Shown: positions 7,050 to 13,821, numbered from the stretch's first letter. The stretch is 36,647 bases of DNA from Prochlorococcus sp. AG-402-N08 (GCA_003216535.1 QCIS01000013.1:1-36647), one strand, 5' to 3'. Numbers and translations: made by a program. The notes: a model not told the origin generated them from the letters alone.

Positions 7050-7919
7050 ATGTTTTTTCAGGATATAATTCAAAATTTAAATAATTTTTGGTCAGAAGAA
7101 GGTTGTTTGATTATGCAGCCATATGATACCGAAAAGGGTGCTGGAACAATGAATCCGCATACTTTTTTAAGAGCTATTGGACCAGAGCCTTGGAGTGTGG
7201 CATATGCAGAGCCATGTAGGAGGCCTACAGATGGACGTTTTGGCGATAATCCAAATAGGGCGCAACATTACTTTCAATATCAAGTAATTATTAAACCTTC
7301 ACCGGAAGGAATTCAGGAAAAATATTTAATATCTTTAGAAACTCTTGGAATTAATCCTAGAAATCATGACATAAGATTTGTTGAAGATAATTGGGAGTCA
7401 CCAACACTTGGAGCCTGGGGTGTAGGTTGGGAAGTTTGGTTAGATGGAATGGAAGTTACTCAATTTACTTATTTCCAACAATGCGGGGGTATAGATTGTA
7501 ATCCGATCCCAATTGAAATTACTTATGGATTAGAGAGGATTGCTATGTTTTTGCAGGATAAGGAAAGTATCTGGGACTTAAATTGGAATAAAAAATTGAA
7601 GTATAGCGATATTTGGCTTCAATTTGAAAAAAGTCAATGCTCTTATAATTTTACTGAATCTAGTCCTGATAATCTCAGAAAATTATTTGAAATTTATCAA
7701 GCTGAGGCAATTTCTTTAATAGAAAAGAAATTAACTTACCCTGCGCTTGATTTTGTTCTGAAATGTAGTCATACTTTTAATTTGCTTGATGCAAGGGGAG
7801 TTATTTCGGTAACAGATCGGGCTCAATATATTGAAAAGATTCGAAAATTAGCAAGAGAAGTTGCATCCTCATGGGCAGAGGAAAGAGAATCCCTAAACTT
7901 TCCATTGATGACTAAATAA
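7050..7919 (+). CDS. glyQ: glycyl-tRNA synthetase, alpha subunit
   Basis: A 289-aa cytoplasmic enzyme subunit that, with GlyS (beta) in an alpha2beta2 complex, charges tRNA-Gly. The class II catalytic core is plain: [36 protein letters not shown] near the N-terminus, [63 protein letters not shown], and motif 3 [13 protein letters not shown]. The length is normal. The beta subunit gene glyS is not in this window, so the two subunits are encoded apart here. The start is ATG at 7050. The upstream 157 bases hold no convincing ORF. Confidence 0.97.
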   Translation: MFFQDIIQNLNNFWSEEGCLIMQPYDTEKGAGTMNPHTFLRAIGPEPWSVAYAEPCRRPTDGRFGDNPNRAQHYFQYQVIIKPSPEGIQEKYLISLETLGINPRNHDIRFVEDNWESPTLGAWGVGWEVWLDGMEVTQFTYFQQCGGIDCNPIPIEITYGLERIAMFLQDKESIWDLNWNKKLKYSDIWLQFEKSQCSYNFTESSPDNLRKLFEIYQAEAISLIEKKLTYPALDFVLKCSHTFNLLDARGVISVTDRAQYIEKIRKLAREVASSWAEERESLNFPLMTK

Positions 7920-8023
7920 TATATATAACTTGGACGAGGGAAAAAAATTGATTGTATCAAAAGTCACATCGAAATGAAACTTATATATCTTTCCTTTTTT
8001 GTTACGCTCGATACAGTATAGTT

Positions 8024-8047
8024 ACCCATTTTTTATTGGGTTTTTAT
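8024..8047 (+). terminator. short hairpin plus T-run just upstream of the porin start
   Basis: ACCCA at 8024-8028 pairs with TGGGT at 8037-8041 across an 8-base loop, followed by TTTTAT. It is 105 bases after the glyQ stop and ends about 13 bases before the porin ATG. It could be the glyQ terminator or, given how close it is to the porin start, a leader hairpin acting on the porin transcript. Confidence 0.4.
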
Positions 8048-8060
8048 AGTGTGAGGTAAA

Positions 8061-9320
8061 ATGAAACTCTTCCAACAAATGTTGGTTGCAGGAGCATCTG
8101 TGAGCTTAATAGCTCCAATTGCTGCTCAAGCTTCCGACGTTGTCAACTTAGAAGAAATGAACAGCTACGCTCGTAGTACTAAAAATCAATCTTCAAGACT
8201 TGACAGTAATACATTCATTAACGAAGTTAGTGAAGATCTTGCAATCCTTAAAGGTCGTGTTGATGGCCTAGAGGTCAAACAAAATGAATTTGAAGCTGGT
8301 GGCTTTTCAGATACAACAGTAATGAATGGTAAGGCCATTTTTGATGTAGGTGGAGTTGAAAACTCTTCTGGCGCTCTTAGCGAAGCTATCGGATTCCAAT
8401 ACACTTATCAACTAAATTTGAATACCAGTTTTACTGGAGATGATGATTTATATGTAAGATTAAAAACTGGTAATGCTACAGATGTTTTCTCTAGCAAAAC
8501 ATATGGAACTTACTTAACATCATCTAACGGAAATGATGACACTATAAAAGTCGACAAGATTTGGTATTCATTCCCTGTAGGTGAAAATAATACTGTATGG
8601 ATTGGACCAAAAATTGAAAACTACTATATGCATGGTGCTACACCGTCTATATATGCTCCAATAACAAAACAGTTTAAGCTTGGAGGTAATGGTGCTGCAT
8701 ATGGTGCAAGTACTGACTCTGGTGTAGGTTGGGCTTACAAAGGTGATAATGGTTTTTCTATAAGTTCTAATGTAGTAAGTAAGACTATTAAATCTAATAC
8801 AGGATTTTTAACCGATGAATCTAAAACTAATTGGTCAACGCAAGTTGCTTACACAAAAGATACCTATCATCTTTCACTTATAGGTGCTTTAAAATATAAC
8901 GGATGGACTGATTCCTATTACACAACTTCTTTAGGTAAAGCTCGTCCTGATGGTAATAGCACTAATTACGGATTAAGAGGCTATTGGAGACCAGAGACTG
9001 AAAGCCAAGCAGTTCCTGAAATATCCGCTGGTTATGATATTTCATATGTTGATGCACAGGATGCAGATACTGATGCATATTTCGTCGGATTAACTTGGAA
9101 GGATATGTTCCAGGCTGATGATAAAATCGGTATCGCTTTAGGTCAACCTCAAACAGCCGATACAGACACAGTAACTCCATTTGCATGGGAAGCTTATTAC
9201 TCTTATAAGGTTAATGATTCAGTTACAGTAACTCCAGGTATTTTTGGTGCTACTGATAGAACTGGTACAGCAGGGGTAGACCTTACAGGAGCAATTATTG
9301 AGACTACATTTAAATTCTAA
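8061..9320 (+). CDS. som: Som-type outer membrane porin (OprB-like beta barrel)
   Basis: A 419-aa outer membrane channel protein. Residues 1-25 are a signal peptide (MKLFQQMLVAGASVSLIAPI, cleaved near AQAS). Then comes a short remnant (VVNLEEMNSYARS) where other cyanobacterial porins carry an S-layer homology domain, then a coiled-coil-like segment ending LKGRVDGLEVKQNEFEAG, then a beta-barrel rich in alternating aromatic and polar strands, ending in Phe (IIETTFKF), the usual barrel C-terminal signal. The SLH region is much shorter than in freshwater Som proteins, which seems typical of Prochlorococcus. The start is ATG at 8061 preceded by GAGG. Its own terminator follows. Confidence 0.88.
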   Translation: MKLFQQMLVAGASVSLIAPIAAQASDVVNLEEMNSYARSTKNQSSRLDSNTFINEVSEDLAILKGRVDGLEVKQNEFEAGGFSDTTVMNGKAIFDVGGVENSSGALSEAIGFQYTYQLNLNTSFTGDDDLYVRLKTGNATDVFSSKTYGTYLTSSNGNDDTIKVDKIWYSFPVGENNTVWIGPKIENYYMHGATPSIYAPITKQFKLGGNGAAYGASTDSGVGWAYKGDNGFSISSNVVSKTIKSNTGFLTDESKTNWSTQVAYTKDTYHLSLIGALKYNGWTDSYYTTSLGKARPDGNSTNYGLRGYWRPETESQAVPEISAGYDISYVDAQDADTDAYFVGLTWKDMFQADDKIGIALGQPQTADTDTVTPFAWEAYYSYKVNDSVTVTPGIFGATDRTGTAGVDLTGAIIETTFKF

Positions 9321-9335
9321 ATTTTTATTTAGAAT

Positions 9336-9370
9336 AAAAAAGGATATCTTACAAGATATCCTTTTTTTTT
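9336..9370. terminator. strong bidirectional terminator after the porin gene
   Basis: A near-perfect hairpin: AAAAAAGGATATCTT at 9336-9350 pairs with its complement starting at 9353, followed by ten T on the plus strand. The A-run on the left gives a T-run on the minus strand, so it can also end transcription of the 79-aa gene. Confidence 0.9.
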
Positions 9371-9377
9371 AATTTTT

Positions 9378-9408
9378 AAACTCCTTATTTAAATAAGGAG
9401 TTTTTTTA
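9378..9408. terminator. second palindromic hairpin between convergent genes
   Basis: AAACTCCTTATTT at 9378-9390 is directly followed by its perfect inverse AAATAAGGAGTTT at 9391-9403 and a T-run to 9407. It stands only a few bases after the first terminator and overlaps the stop region of the 79-aa gene on the other strand. On the plus strand it looks like a backup terminator for the porin. Confidence 0.7.
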
Positions 9409-9645
9409 CCAACAATTTTCCCCTTCACCAATTGGAATACAAATACTTGATTTAGCAGCTTCGTCTGCTAATTTTTGTGCCTCTTCATCCAAAACAAAAT
9501 CAGCTTCAATTGGCATATCGGTATTCCATTCTTTTAGCCCTCCTAAGTTATTCTCATCTGCTTTTACACTAGAGTTATTTGTCGCAGATATTGCTAGAGC
9601 ACTTGTTGCAGCTAGAAATAGTGAAATAGAACTTTTTTTATTCAT
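9406..9645 (-). CDS. small exported protein (79 aa), possibly iron-regulated
   Basis: A 79-aa protein with a clear N-terminal signal peptide: basic start MNKKSS, hydrophobic core ISLFLAATSALAISA, and a likely cleavage after VKA (residue 29). The mature part is about 50 residues, acidic, with LGGLKEWNTDMPIEADFVLDEEAQKLADEAAK and two cysteines near the end in CIPIGEGENCW, which could form a disulfide in the periplasm. No family is known to me. Upstream is a Fur-box-like site at 9706-9720, and the next genes upstream are a PKHD-type dioxygenase and futA, so a role in iron stress is a reasonable inference, not shown by the protein sequence. Confidence 0.65.
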   Translation of the reverse strand: MNKKSSISLFLAATSALAISATNNSSVKADENNLGGLKEWNTDMPIEADFVLDEEAQKLADEAAKSSICIPIGEGENCW

Positions 9646-9705
9646 TCTTAATTTGAATACTTAAGATATTTTAGTAAGTTTAAAGTTAACCTTCTAGTTT
9701 ATGTA

Positions 9706-9720
9706 TAAAATGATTCTCAA
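9706..9720 (-). promoter_or_regulatory. candidate Fur box upstream of the 79-aa exported protein gene
   Basis: Read on the minus strand the site is TTGAGAATCATTTTA, with TGAGAATCATTTTAT matching 10 of 14 specified positions of the 7-1-7 Fur consensus TGATAATnATTATCA. It starts about 61 bases upstream of the 79-aa gene and just beyond the stop codon of the dioxygenase gene. The iron-related neighbours raise its plausibility; AT-richness lowers it. Confidence 0.4.
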
Positions 9721-10386
9721 TTAATCACCCATTAATCTTAAAAGATTTGAATATGATTTAAAAATAAGATCAAGTTCGTTAGATCTACCGTGCCTGGCGA
9801 GTAGACTCTTAGCTCCTGCCTCTAAATCAAATAAATATTCTCTCTCTTCAATACTTCTCACATAGCTTTCAATCCAACCAACACATACCATCCTCTTTCC
9901 CTTTTTTACTTCTTGAACTGAATGTAGATATGTACTTGGATAAATTAAAATTTCTCCTAAGTTAAGTTTAAATTCTTTTTCTGCATTAAGGTTTTCAATT
10001 AATAATTCTCCACCTTCATATTGATTTTTTTCTGAAAGAAAAATTGTGAAGGATAAATCTGCTCTCCCCGATGACATAAATGCATTATCGATATGACGTC
10101 CATAACTCATACCTTTTAGTGATTTAGTGAATATGATTCCGTGAAATTGTTTTGGCAAAGTAAAACTTTTTATTAAATCATTACTTAATAATTTTTTTTT
10201 AATTAGAAGTGATAATTTTTTTGAGATGTCAGATTGTCTTTTTAGCTGCAAATTATTTTTTACTTTTGAAGCATAACTTCCTGCAGTATTTTTACCATCC
10301 TCCCAATCCTGACTTGTTTCTTCTAATTCTTTTTTTATAAGGTTTATTTCTTCAGTGCTTAATAACTGATGGATTAAATAATTCAT
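9721..10386 (-). CDS. PKHD-type Fe(II)/2-oxoglutarate-dependent dioxygenase (PiuC-like)
   Basis: A 221-aa cytoplasmic double-stranded beta-helix enzyme. The iron-binding triad is visible: His98-x-Asp100 in YGRHIDNAFM and distal His155 in YPSTYLHSVQEV; Arg165 in KGKRM is the likely 2-oxoglutarate ligand. The block GGELLIENL and the C-terminal helix region match the PKHD hydroxylase (PiuC/YbiX) family, whose genes often sit beside iron-uptake genes in proteobacteria; the substrate is unknown. Length is normal (about 220-230). It diverges from futA over a 102-base gap and precedes the small exported protein on the same strand, so an iron-related role is inferred from context. Confidence 0.9.
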   Translation of the reverse strand: MNYLIHQLLSTEEINLIKKELEETSQDWEDGKNTAGSYASKVKNNLQLKRQSDISKKLSLLIKKKLLSNDLIKSFTLPKQFHGIIFTKSLKGMSYGRHIDNAFMSSGRADLSFTIFLSEKNQYEGGELLIENLNAEKEFKLNLGEILIYPSTYLHSVQEVKKGKRMVCVGWIESYVRSIEEREYLFDLEAGAKSLLARHGRSNELDLIFKSYSNLLRLMGD

Positions 10387-10462
10387 ATGAAATATAAAAA
10401 ATGATACATCTTTGTGTATAGAAGATCGCTTTTAAAGTCTTAACTGTTTTTATAGGTATAAA

Positions 10463-10476
10463 GTAACCATAGATAC
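10463..10476. promoter_or_regulatory. GTA-N8-TAC palindrome in the futA/dioxygenase gap
   Basis: GTA, eight bases, TAC lies in the divergent gap, ending 12 bases before the futA start codon and about 77 bases from the dioxygenase start. This is the NtcA core pattern. It is too close to futA for an activator site but well placed for the dioxygenase. A chance match is quite possible. Confidence 0.25.
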
Positions 10477-10488
10477 TAATTTGAAAAA

Positions 10489-11511
10489 GTGCAAAAACTC
10501 AAAAAAATATTTTATACAGCACTAACATGTACGTTTTTAATGAATGCAAATATTCCTATTAATTCAACAGAAAAAGAAGTCAAAGTTTATTCCGGTAGAC
10601 ATTACAACACTGATAGAAGTGTTTATAAAAAATTCGCAGAAGAAACAGGAATTAAAGTTAGGCTTATAGAAGCAGCAGGAATATCTTTAATTGAAAGATT
10701 GAAAAGAGAGGGGAAGAATTCTCATGCAGATTTAATATTGCTAGTAGATGCAGCAAGAATAACAAATGCAGCAAAGGCTGGATTACTTCAACCTATAGGA
10801 TCTTCTAATTTAGAAAATGATGTTCCTGTTGGATTAAAAGATCCAAATAAGGAGTGGTATGCATTAACAAGGAGAGTGAGAGTTATGGTTGCCAATCCAA
10901 AAGTAGTAGATGTAAGCAAAATTAATGATTACTCTGATTTAGCTAATCCTTCTTTGAGAGGAAAAGTATGTTTAAGGAATAGAAAAAGTCCATACAATCA
11001 ATCTTTAGTTGCCAATCAAATAATTAATAAAGGTGAATTAGAAACTAAAGATTGGTTAAGCGGAATGATTTCAAATGTTTCCCAACCATTCTTCCCTGGA
11101 GATATTTCAATAATTAGAGCAGTTTCCAAAAAAAAATGTGGAGTAGGAATTGTTAATCATTATTATGTCGCAAGAATGTTAGCGGGGGTTAATGGAAGAA
11201 GAGATGCATTGTATGCGAAAAAAACAAAGGTCCTTACTCCTAATCCTGCTCACGTAAATATTAGTGCTGGTGGTGTTGCAAAATATGCAACAAATAAAAA
11301 TGAAGCTATTCAGTTACTTGAATTCTTAGCATCGCCTGAAGGAAGTAAGGGGTTAGCTGCGCCAACTTTTGAACATCCTTTGAAGGAAGTAAATCAGAAT
11401 GAAATTGTAAAGAACTTTGGTGAGTTTATACCTGATAGTGTCACTGTAGAAGACCTTGGAGAACAAAATTCTCTAGCTATTAAATTGATGAAAGATGCAG
11501 GGTGGGATTAA
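10489..11511 (+). CDS. futA: ferric-iron ABC transporter substrate-binding protein (FutA/IdiA family)
   Basis: A 340-aa periplasmic protein that binds Fe(III) and delivers it to an ABC importer; in marine cyanobacteria homologues also protect photosystem II as IdiA. The start is GTG at 10489, giving a signal peptide MQKLKKIFYTALTCTFLMNA. The mature protein opens with VKVYSGRHYNTD, a hallmark of the family with an iron-ligand tyrosine; LRNRKSPYNQSLVA and GVGIVNHYYVARML carry further conserved residues including the tandem tyrosines that bind iron. The length is normal. Permease and ATPase genes (futB, futC) are not in the window. It diverges from the PKHD dioxygenase. Confidence 0.95.
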   Translation: MQKLKKIFYTALTCTFLMNANIPINSTEKEVKVYSGRHYNTDRSVYKKFAEETGIKVRLIEAAGISLIERLKREGKNSHADLILLVDAARITNAAKAGLLQPIGSSNLENDVPVGLKDPNKEWYALTRRVRVMVANPKVVDVSKINDYSDLANPSLRGKVCLRNRKSPYNQSLVANQIINKGELETKDWLSGMISNVSQPFFPGDISIIRAVSKKKCGVGIVNHYYVARMLAGVNGRRDALYAKKTKVLTPNPAHVNISAGGVAKYATNKNEAIQLLEFLASPEGSKGLAAPTFEHPLKEVNQNEIVKNFGEFIPDSVTVEDLGEQNSLAIKLMKDAGWD

Positions 11512-11574
11512 AAATTAAGATAATTATATAGTTCATAATTTTTACTTTAATTATGTGCATACTTATAAAAACCT

Positions 11575-11659
11575 GGAGAGGTGGCTGAGTGGTCGAAAGC
11601 GAACGACTCGAAATCGTTTAATAGGAAACTATTCGTGGGTTCGAATCCCACCCTCTCCG
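11575..11659 (+). tRNA. trnS: tRNA-Ser (anticodon CGA)
   Basis: Acceptor arm GGAGAGG (11575-11581) pairs with CCTCTCC (11652-11658) and the discriminator is G. The anticodon stem AACGA/TCGTT encloses loop CTCGAAA with anticodon CGA at 11609-11611, decoding UCG. The long variable arm and the TTCGAATCC T-loop are those of a class II serine tRNA. CCA is not encoded. No integrase or duplicated 3' end is seen nearby. Confidence 0.97.
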
Positions 11660-11695
11660 TAAATAAATAGTTTCTAGAATTCCTAAAAATAAAAT

Positions 11696-11719
11696 AAGAG
11701 GGCATTTATTTGCCTTCTT
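11696..11719 (+). repeat. stem-loop 37 bases downstream of tRNA-Ser
   Basis: AAGAGGGCA at 11696-11704 can pair with TGCCTTCTT at 11711-11719 (one G-U pair) over a 6-base loop. No strong T-run follows, so it may be a weak terminator or 3' processing boundary of the tRNA transcript. Confidence 0.35.
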
Positions 11720-11826
11720 CGAGTATATGAGCCTTGCTATCCATAAATTCGATGAAGTGCTTTTTAATCCTGAATTATTTATGCTCCTAATATATTGAGA
11801 AAGATAGTTTTGACAACCACAAAGCA

Positions 11827-11849
11827 TTAATACTCCGGTATTAATACTC
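11827..11849. promoter_or_regulatory. overlapping direct and inverted repeat upstream of the 52-aa gene
   Basis: TTAATAC (11827-11833) is inverted as GTATTAA (11838-11844) over a 4-base centre, and TTAATACTC occurs twice as a direct repeat (11827-11835 and 11841-11849). It lies 57 bases upstream of a small gene with a strong ribosome binding site. The layout resembles a regulator site or a hairpin near a transcription start. Confidence 0.4.
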
Positions 11850-11905
11850 TATTATTTTGAATTGATTAGGAGGATAATTAAGGGGTAGAGATAATAGGAG
11901 GTTTT

Positions 11906-12064
11906 ATGAGACTCACCACTCCATTCACCGCCCTAAGAAATGCAACTTCAGATATTTGGAGAATGCATGATTTTAATTATCAACTACCACAAGATCAAAG
12001 AAAAGATTATTGGGAAAAAGAATGCATAGATCACCCAACAAGTTCTCATTGCAAAGTTTACTAA
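11906..12064 (+). CDS. small conserved-looking protein (52 aa) with strong ribosome binding site
   Basis: ATG at 11906 to TAA at 12064, 52 residues beginning MRLTTPFTALRNATSDIWRM and ending HPTSSHCKVY. A textbook Shine-Dalgarno TAGGAGG (11895-11901) sits four bases before the start, unusual for this genome, and a terminator follows the stop, so it appears to be a monocistronic, well expressed gene. The protein is soluble, amphipathic, with two cysteines near the C-terminus (KECIDHPTSSHC) that could bind metal or form a disulfide, and a polar middle (YQLPQDQRKDYWEK). I do not recognise a family. Confidence 0.75.
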   Translation: MRLTTPFTALRNATSDIWRMHDFNYQLPQDQRKDYWEKECIDHPTSSHCKVY

Positions 12065-12090
12065 AGGCAATATAAATTAAGATATTAATA

Positions 12091-12114
12091 AAGACCTTGC
12101 CAAGGGTCTTTTAT
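12091..12114 (+). terminator. Rho-independent terminator after the 52-aa gene
   Basis: AAGACC at 12091-12096 pairs with GGTCTT at 12105-12110, extended by TTG/CAA around a single C with one bulged G, followed by TTTATT. It lies 26 bases after the stop codon and 14 bases before the rhomboid gene. Confidence 0.65.
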
Positions 12115-12127
12115 TCTATTTAAGAAG

Positions 12128-12757
12128 ATGTTTTTTAAAATAAAACTGAAAATGCCTTTAAATAATTCAATATCTAAATATGATTGGCAGTATCTTGTAA
12201 CAGGATTTTTTTTAATCTCAGTTTTTATTTTTACTGATTTGATTGGAGTTATTGATAAAGAATATTTTTACTTTGTACCAAGATTAATTAGTGATGAACC
12301 CCATAGAATTTTTACATCAATCCTAATCCATGTAGATTTAAATCATTTATTAAGTAATCTTGGTGGAATAATCATTACTAGATATTTTTTGATGAGACTT
12401 GGAATCGACAGCAGATTTTTTTATCTGAAATTTATTTTAAGTTGTTCTTTTTTGAATTTTTTTATTATCTGGGTTTACGAAAAGATTTTATCTTACTTTC
12501 TTAATTTCTATCCCAACTATGCCGCCTTAGGATTTAGCGGAATAATTTATGCTTTATTTGGATTCTTACTATTAACATCTTTTTATGGAAAGAGTCACTT
12601 TTTAGGCAAAAAAATTGGTTTAAAATCCAATTATGAAGTGCAAAAAATGGTAAAGACAATATGCTTTATAGGATTGATTTTCTCTTTCTTACCTGGAGTT
12701 AGTTTATTGGGTCATATAAGTGGATTTATTGCTGGATGTTTTTTATTCTTGATCTAA
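12128..12757 (+). CDS. rhomboid-family intramembrane serine protease
   Basis: A 209-aa polytopic membrane protein with about six helices. The catalytic serine lies in ALGFSGIIYALFG (Ser137 in the GxSG motif) and its partner histidine is His196 in LLGHISGFIAG. The oxyanion/structural block is ILIHVDLNHLLSN (His68, Asn72, His73, Asn77), as in GlpG-type rhomboids. This set is the complete catalytic dyad, so cleavage of membrane substrates is likely, though the substrate is unknown. Either the ATG at 12128 or the ATG at 12152 could be the start; residues 1-8 (MFFKIKLK) are not family-conserved. It is short, with no extra domains. Confidence 0.88.
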   Translation: MFFKIKLKMPLNNSISKYDWQYLVTGFFLISVFIFTDLIGVIDKEYFYFVPRLISDEPHRIFTSILIHVDLNHLLSNLGGIIITRYFLMRLGIDSRFFYLKFILSCSFLNFFIIWVYEKILSYFLNFYPNYAALGFSGIIYALFGFLLLTSFYGKSHFLGKKIGLKSNYEVQKMVKTICFIGLIFSFLPGVSLLGHISGFIAGCFLFLI

Positions 12758-12815
12758 ATGAGATAATTCAATATTGATCAAATTAAGATAGTTATTTTGC
12801 TGTGCAGCATTTTTT

Positions 12816-12920
12816 TTACTCTTTATTTTTAAATAAATCAATTTTGATATCAAAAGTAACGACTATTCCAATACTTATCAGTAATAATCCAATTGTAATT
12901 TGGGGAGAAGGTAATATCAT
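12816..12920 (-). CDS. possible single-helix membrane peptide (34 aa)
   Basis: ATG at 12920 to TAA at 12816 on the minus strand encodes MILPSPQITIGLLLISIGIV followed by VTFDIKIDLFKNKE. One hydrophobic helix (about residues 8-23) with a charged C-terminal tail is typical of small photosynthetic or stress membrane peptides, but I recognise no family. There is no strong Shine-Dalgarno and it may be a chance ORF in AT-rich DNA. It would fill most of the gap between the rhomboid and the 64-aa gene. Confidence 0.35.
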   Translation of the reverse strand: MILPSPQITIGLLLISIGIVVTFDIKIDLFKNKE

Positions 12921-13011
12921 ATGAAATTTATTTCCAATTACCCTATCAAATTCACCCTATTATTGATGAAAGATTGAGTAATATTAACTCTGAATAGCAG
13001 CATGTTTAAAA

Positions 13012-13206
13012 ATGACAAAAGTAGAAAATGATCTTGATATTTATTATGCAATAGGAAATACAAATACTCAAAGACAAGAAAATGAAATTACAGCAATTAT
13101 GAAAAAACGTAATTCTGCTGGATGGAAGTTGATCTCAACAAGCACTGCAATAGTTGATACTAAAAACCAGTTTTCGAATCTTTATCTATTTTGGGAAAAG
13201 AAATAG
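13012..13206 (+). CDS. small hypothetical protein (64 aa), DUF4177-like pattern
   Basis: A 64-aa protein with the layout of DUF4177-type small proteins: an N-terminal part with NTNTQRQENEITAIMKKRNSAGWKLISTST and a C-terminal strand NLYLFWEKK. The motif of helix, GW-L-S and a closing aromatic strand is common to that family, which is of unknown function. No signal peptide or membrane segment. The start is ATG at 13012. It stands alone, 255 bases after the rhomboid and 218 bases before the Yfr2-type RNA. The family link is tentative. Confidence 0.6.
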   Translation: MTKVENDLDIYYAIGNTNTQRQENEITAIMKKRNSAGWKLISTSTAIVDTKNQFSNLYLFWEKK

Positions 13207-13423
13207 TAAATAATACTGTGGATAATTTATACCTTTTCCCAGCAAGTTTTACTAATTAGAAACTATTAACACGTTAATTTCTGCTAAGTAAAGACCCCTT
13301 TCTCTGTATTAGATTTTTTTTTGCTGTATGTCCAGAAATGTAAAACTGGCACATGTGACAATTAAGTAACATTCCATTCATCCCGTCCACGAAAAAGAAT
13401 TTTATGGCATAACTTATATTAGT
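13207..13423. other. non-coding stretch before the Yfr2-type RNA
   Basis: No ORF with coding character is visible on either strand; the longest ATG-started frames are about 13 and 22 codons. It contains an 8-base palindrome CACATGTG near 13353 and the promoter region of the RNA that follows. Otherwise I see nothing. Confidence 0.6.
13415..13420 (+). promoter_or_regulatory. candidate -10 element for the Yfr2-type RNA
   Basis: TATATT stands 4 to 7 bases before the predicted 5' end of the RNA. No clear -35 box is seen, which is common in this genome. Confidence 0.45.
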
Positions 13424-13513
13424 GTTGAGGAGTGGATTTACTTAATCAGTGGAAACAAGGAAACACTTTATTTTGTAAACCCATAACAAGACTCCTATAG
13501 GGGTCTTTTTTTT
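13424..13513 (+). ncRNA. yfr2: Yfr2-family small regulatory RNA (Yfr2-5 type) candidate
   Basis: A stand-alone RNA of about 90 nt. The family hallmark, a tandem GGAAACA motif, is present twice (13451-13457 and 13459-13465) in a loop closed by AGTG (13448-13451) and CACT (13464-13467). This is enclosed by GGATTTAC (13434-13441) pairing with GTAAACCC (13475-13482) with one mismatch. The 3' end is a good terminator: AAGACTCC (13488-13495), loop TATA, GGGGTCTT (13500-13507), then T to 13513. The 5' end is estimated from the -10 element. Yfr2-5 RNAs are abundant and widely conserved in cyanobacteria and the repeat is thought to be a kissing or target-binding element; the target here is unknown. 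Confidence 0.82.
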
Positions 13514-13569
13514 ATGCAAATTCATTCTTTCTATTACTTTATCTAATAGTAGGTAATGTTTAGTGAAAT

Positions 13570-13821
13570 TTATTTTTCCCAAAAGGGGTCTGTAGTTAAA
13601 GAAACGTTTAACGTACATTTTTTATTATTTTTAATTTCGCTGATACAAGCTCTTACTGTTTCACCATTTACATCTATTTCACAGGCTCCACAACTTCCTG
13701 TAAGACAACCAGTCGGTATTTCTAAACCTGCTTTTTCAGCAGAAGAGAACCAATCATCTCCAACTGAAACAAATGTTTCTTTGTTGTTTGGCCATATTAT
13801 TTTAATATTTGTTTTTTTCAA
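13570..13821 (-). CDS. [2Fe-2S] ferredoxin-like protein
   Basis: An 83-aa protein with the beta-grasp ferredoxin fold. Cysteines at 39, 44, 47 and 59 (GCLTGSCGACEIDVNG then RACIS) form a C-x4-C-x2-C-x11-C cluster. The last spacing is 11 residues rather than about 29 as in plant-type PetF, and matches the short spacing seen in the [2Fe-2S] domains of molybdenum hydroxylases. It is thus not the photosynthetic ferredoxin. Its ATG overlaps the last four bases of cobQ, implying translational coupling, so a redox partner in corrinoid metabolism is possible, but that is inference. It ends facing the Yfr2-type RNA. Confidence 0.88.
   Translation of the reverse strand: MKKTNIKIIWPNNKETFVSVGDDWFSSAEKAGLEIPTGCLTGSCGACEIDVNGETVRACISEIKNNKKCTLNVSLTTDPFWEK

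Noticed and set aside
11575-11659. tRNA-Ser as an integration site for a genomic island
   Set aside because: No integrase, no repeated tRNA 3' end and no compositional change is seen on either side.
11618-11827. 69-aa minus-strand ORF ending RRGWDSNPRIVSY
   Set aside because: It is antisense to the tRNA-Ser gene and its C-terminal peptide is the well-known artefact of translating tRNA antisense.
12798-12817. Terminator after the rhomboid gene (TGCTG-TG-CAGCA then T-run)
   Set aside because: The loop would be only two bases, or the stem only three base pairs; too weak to call although the T-run is good.
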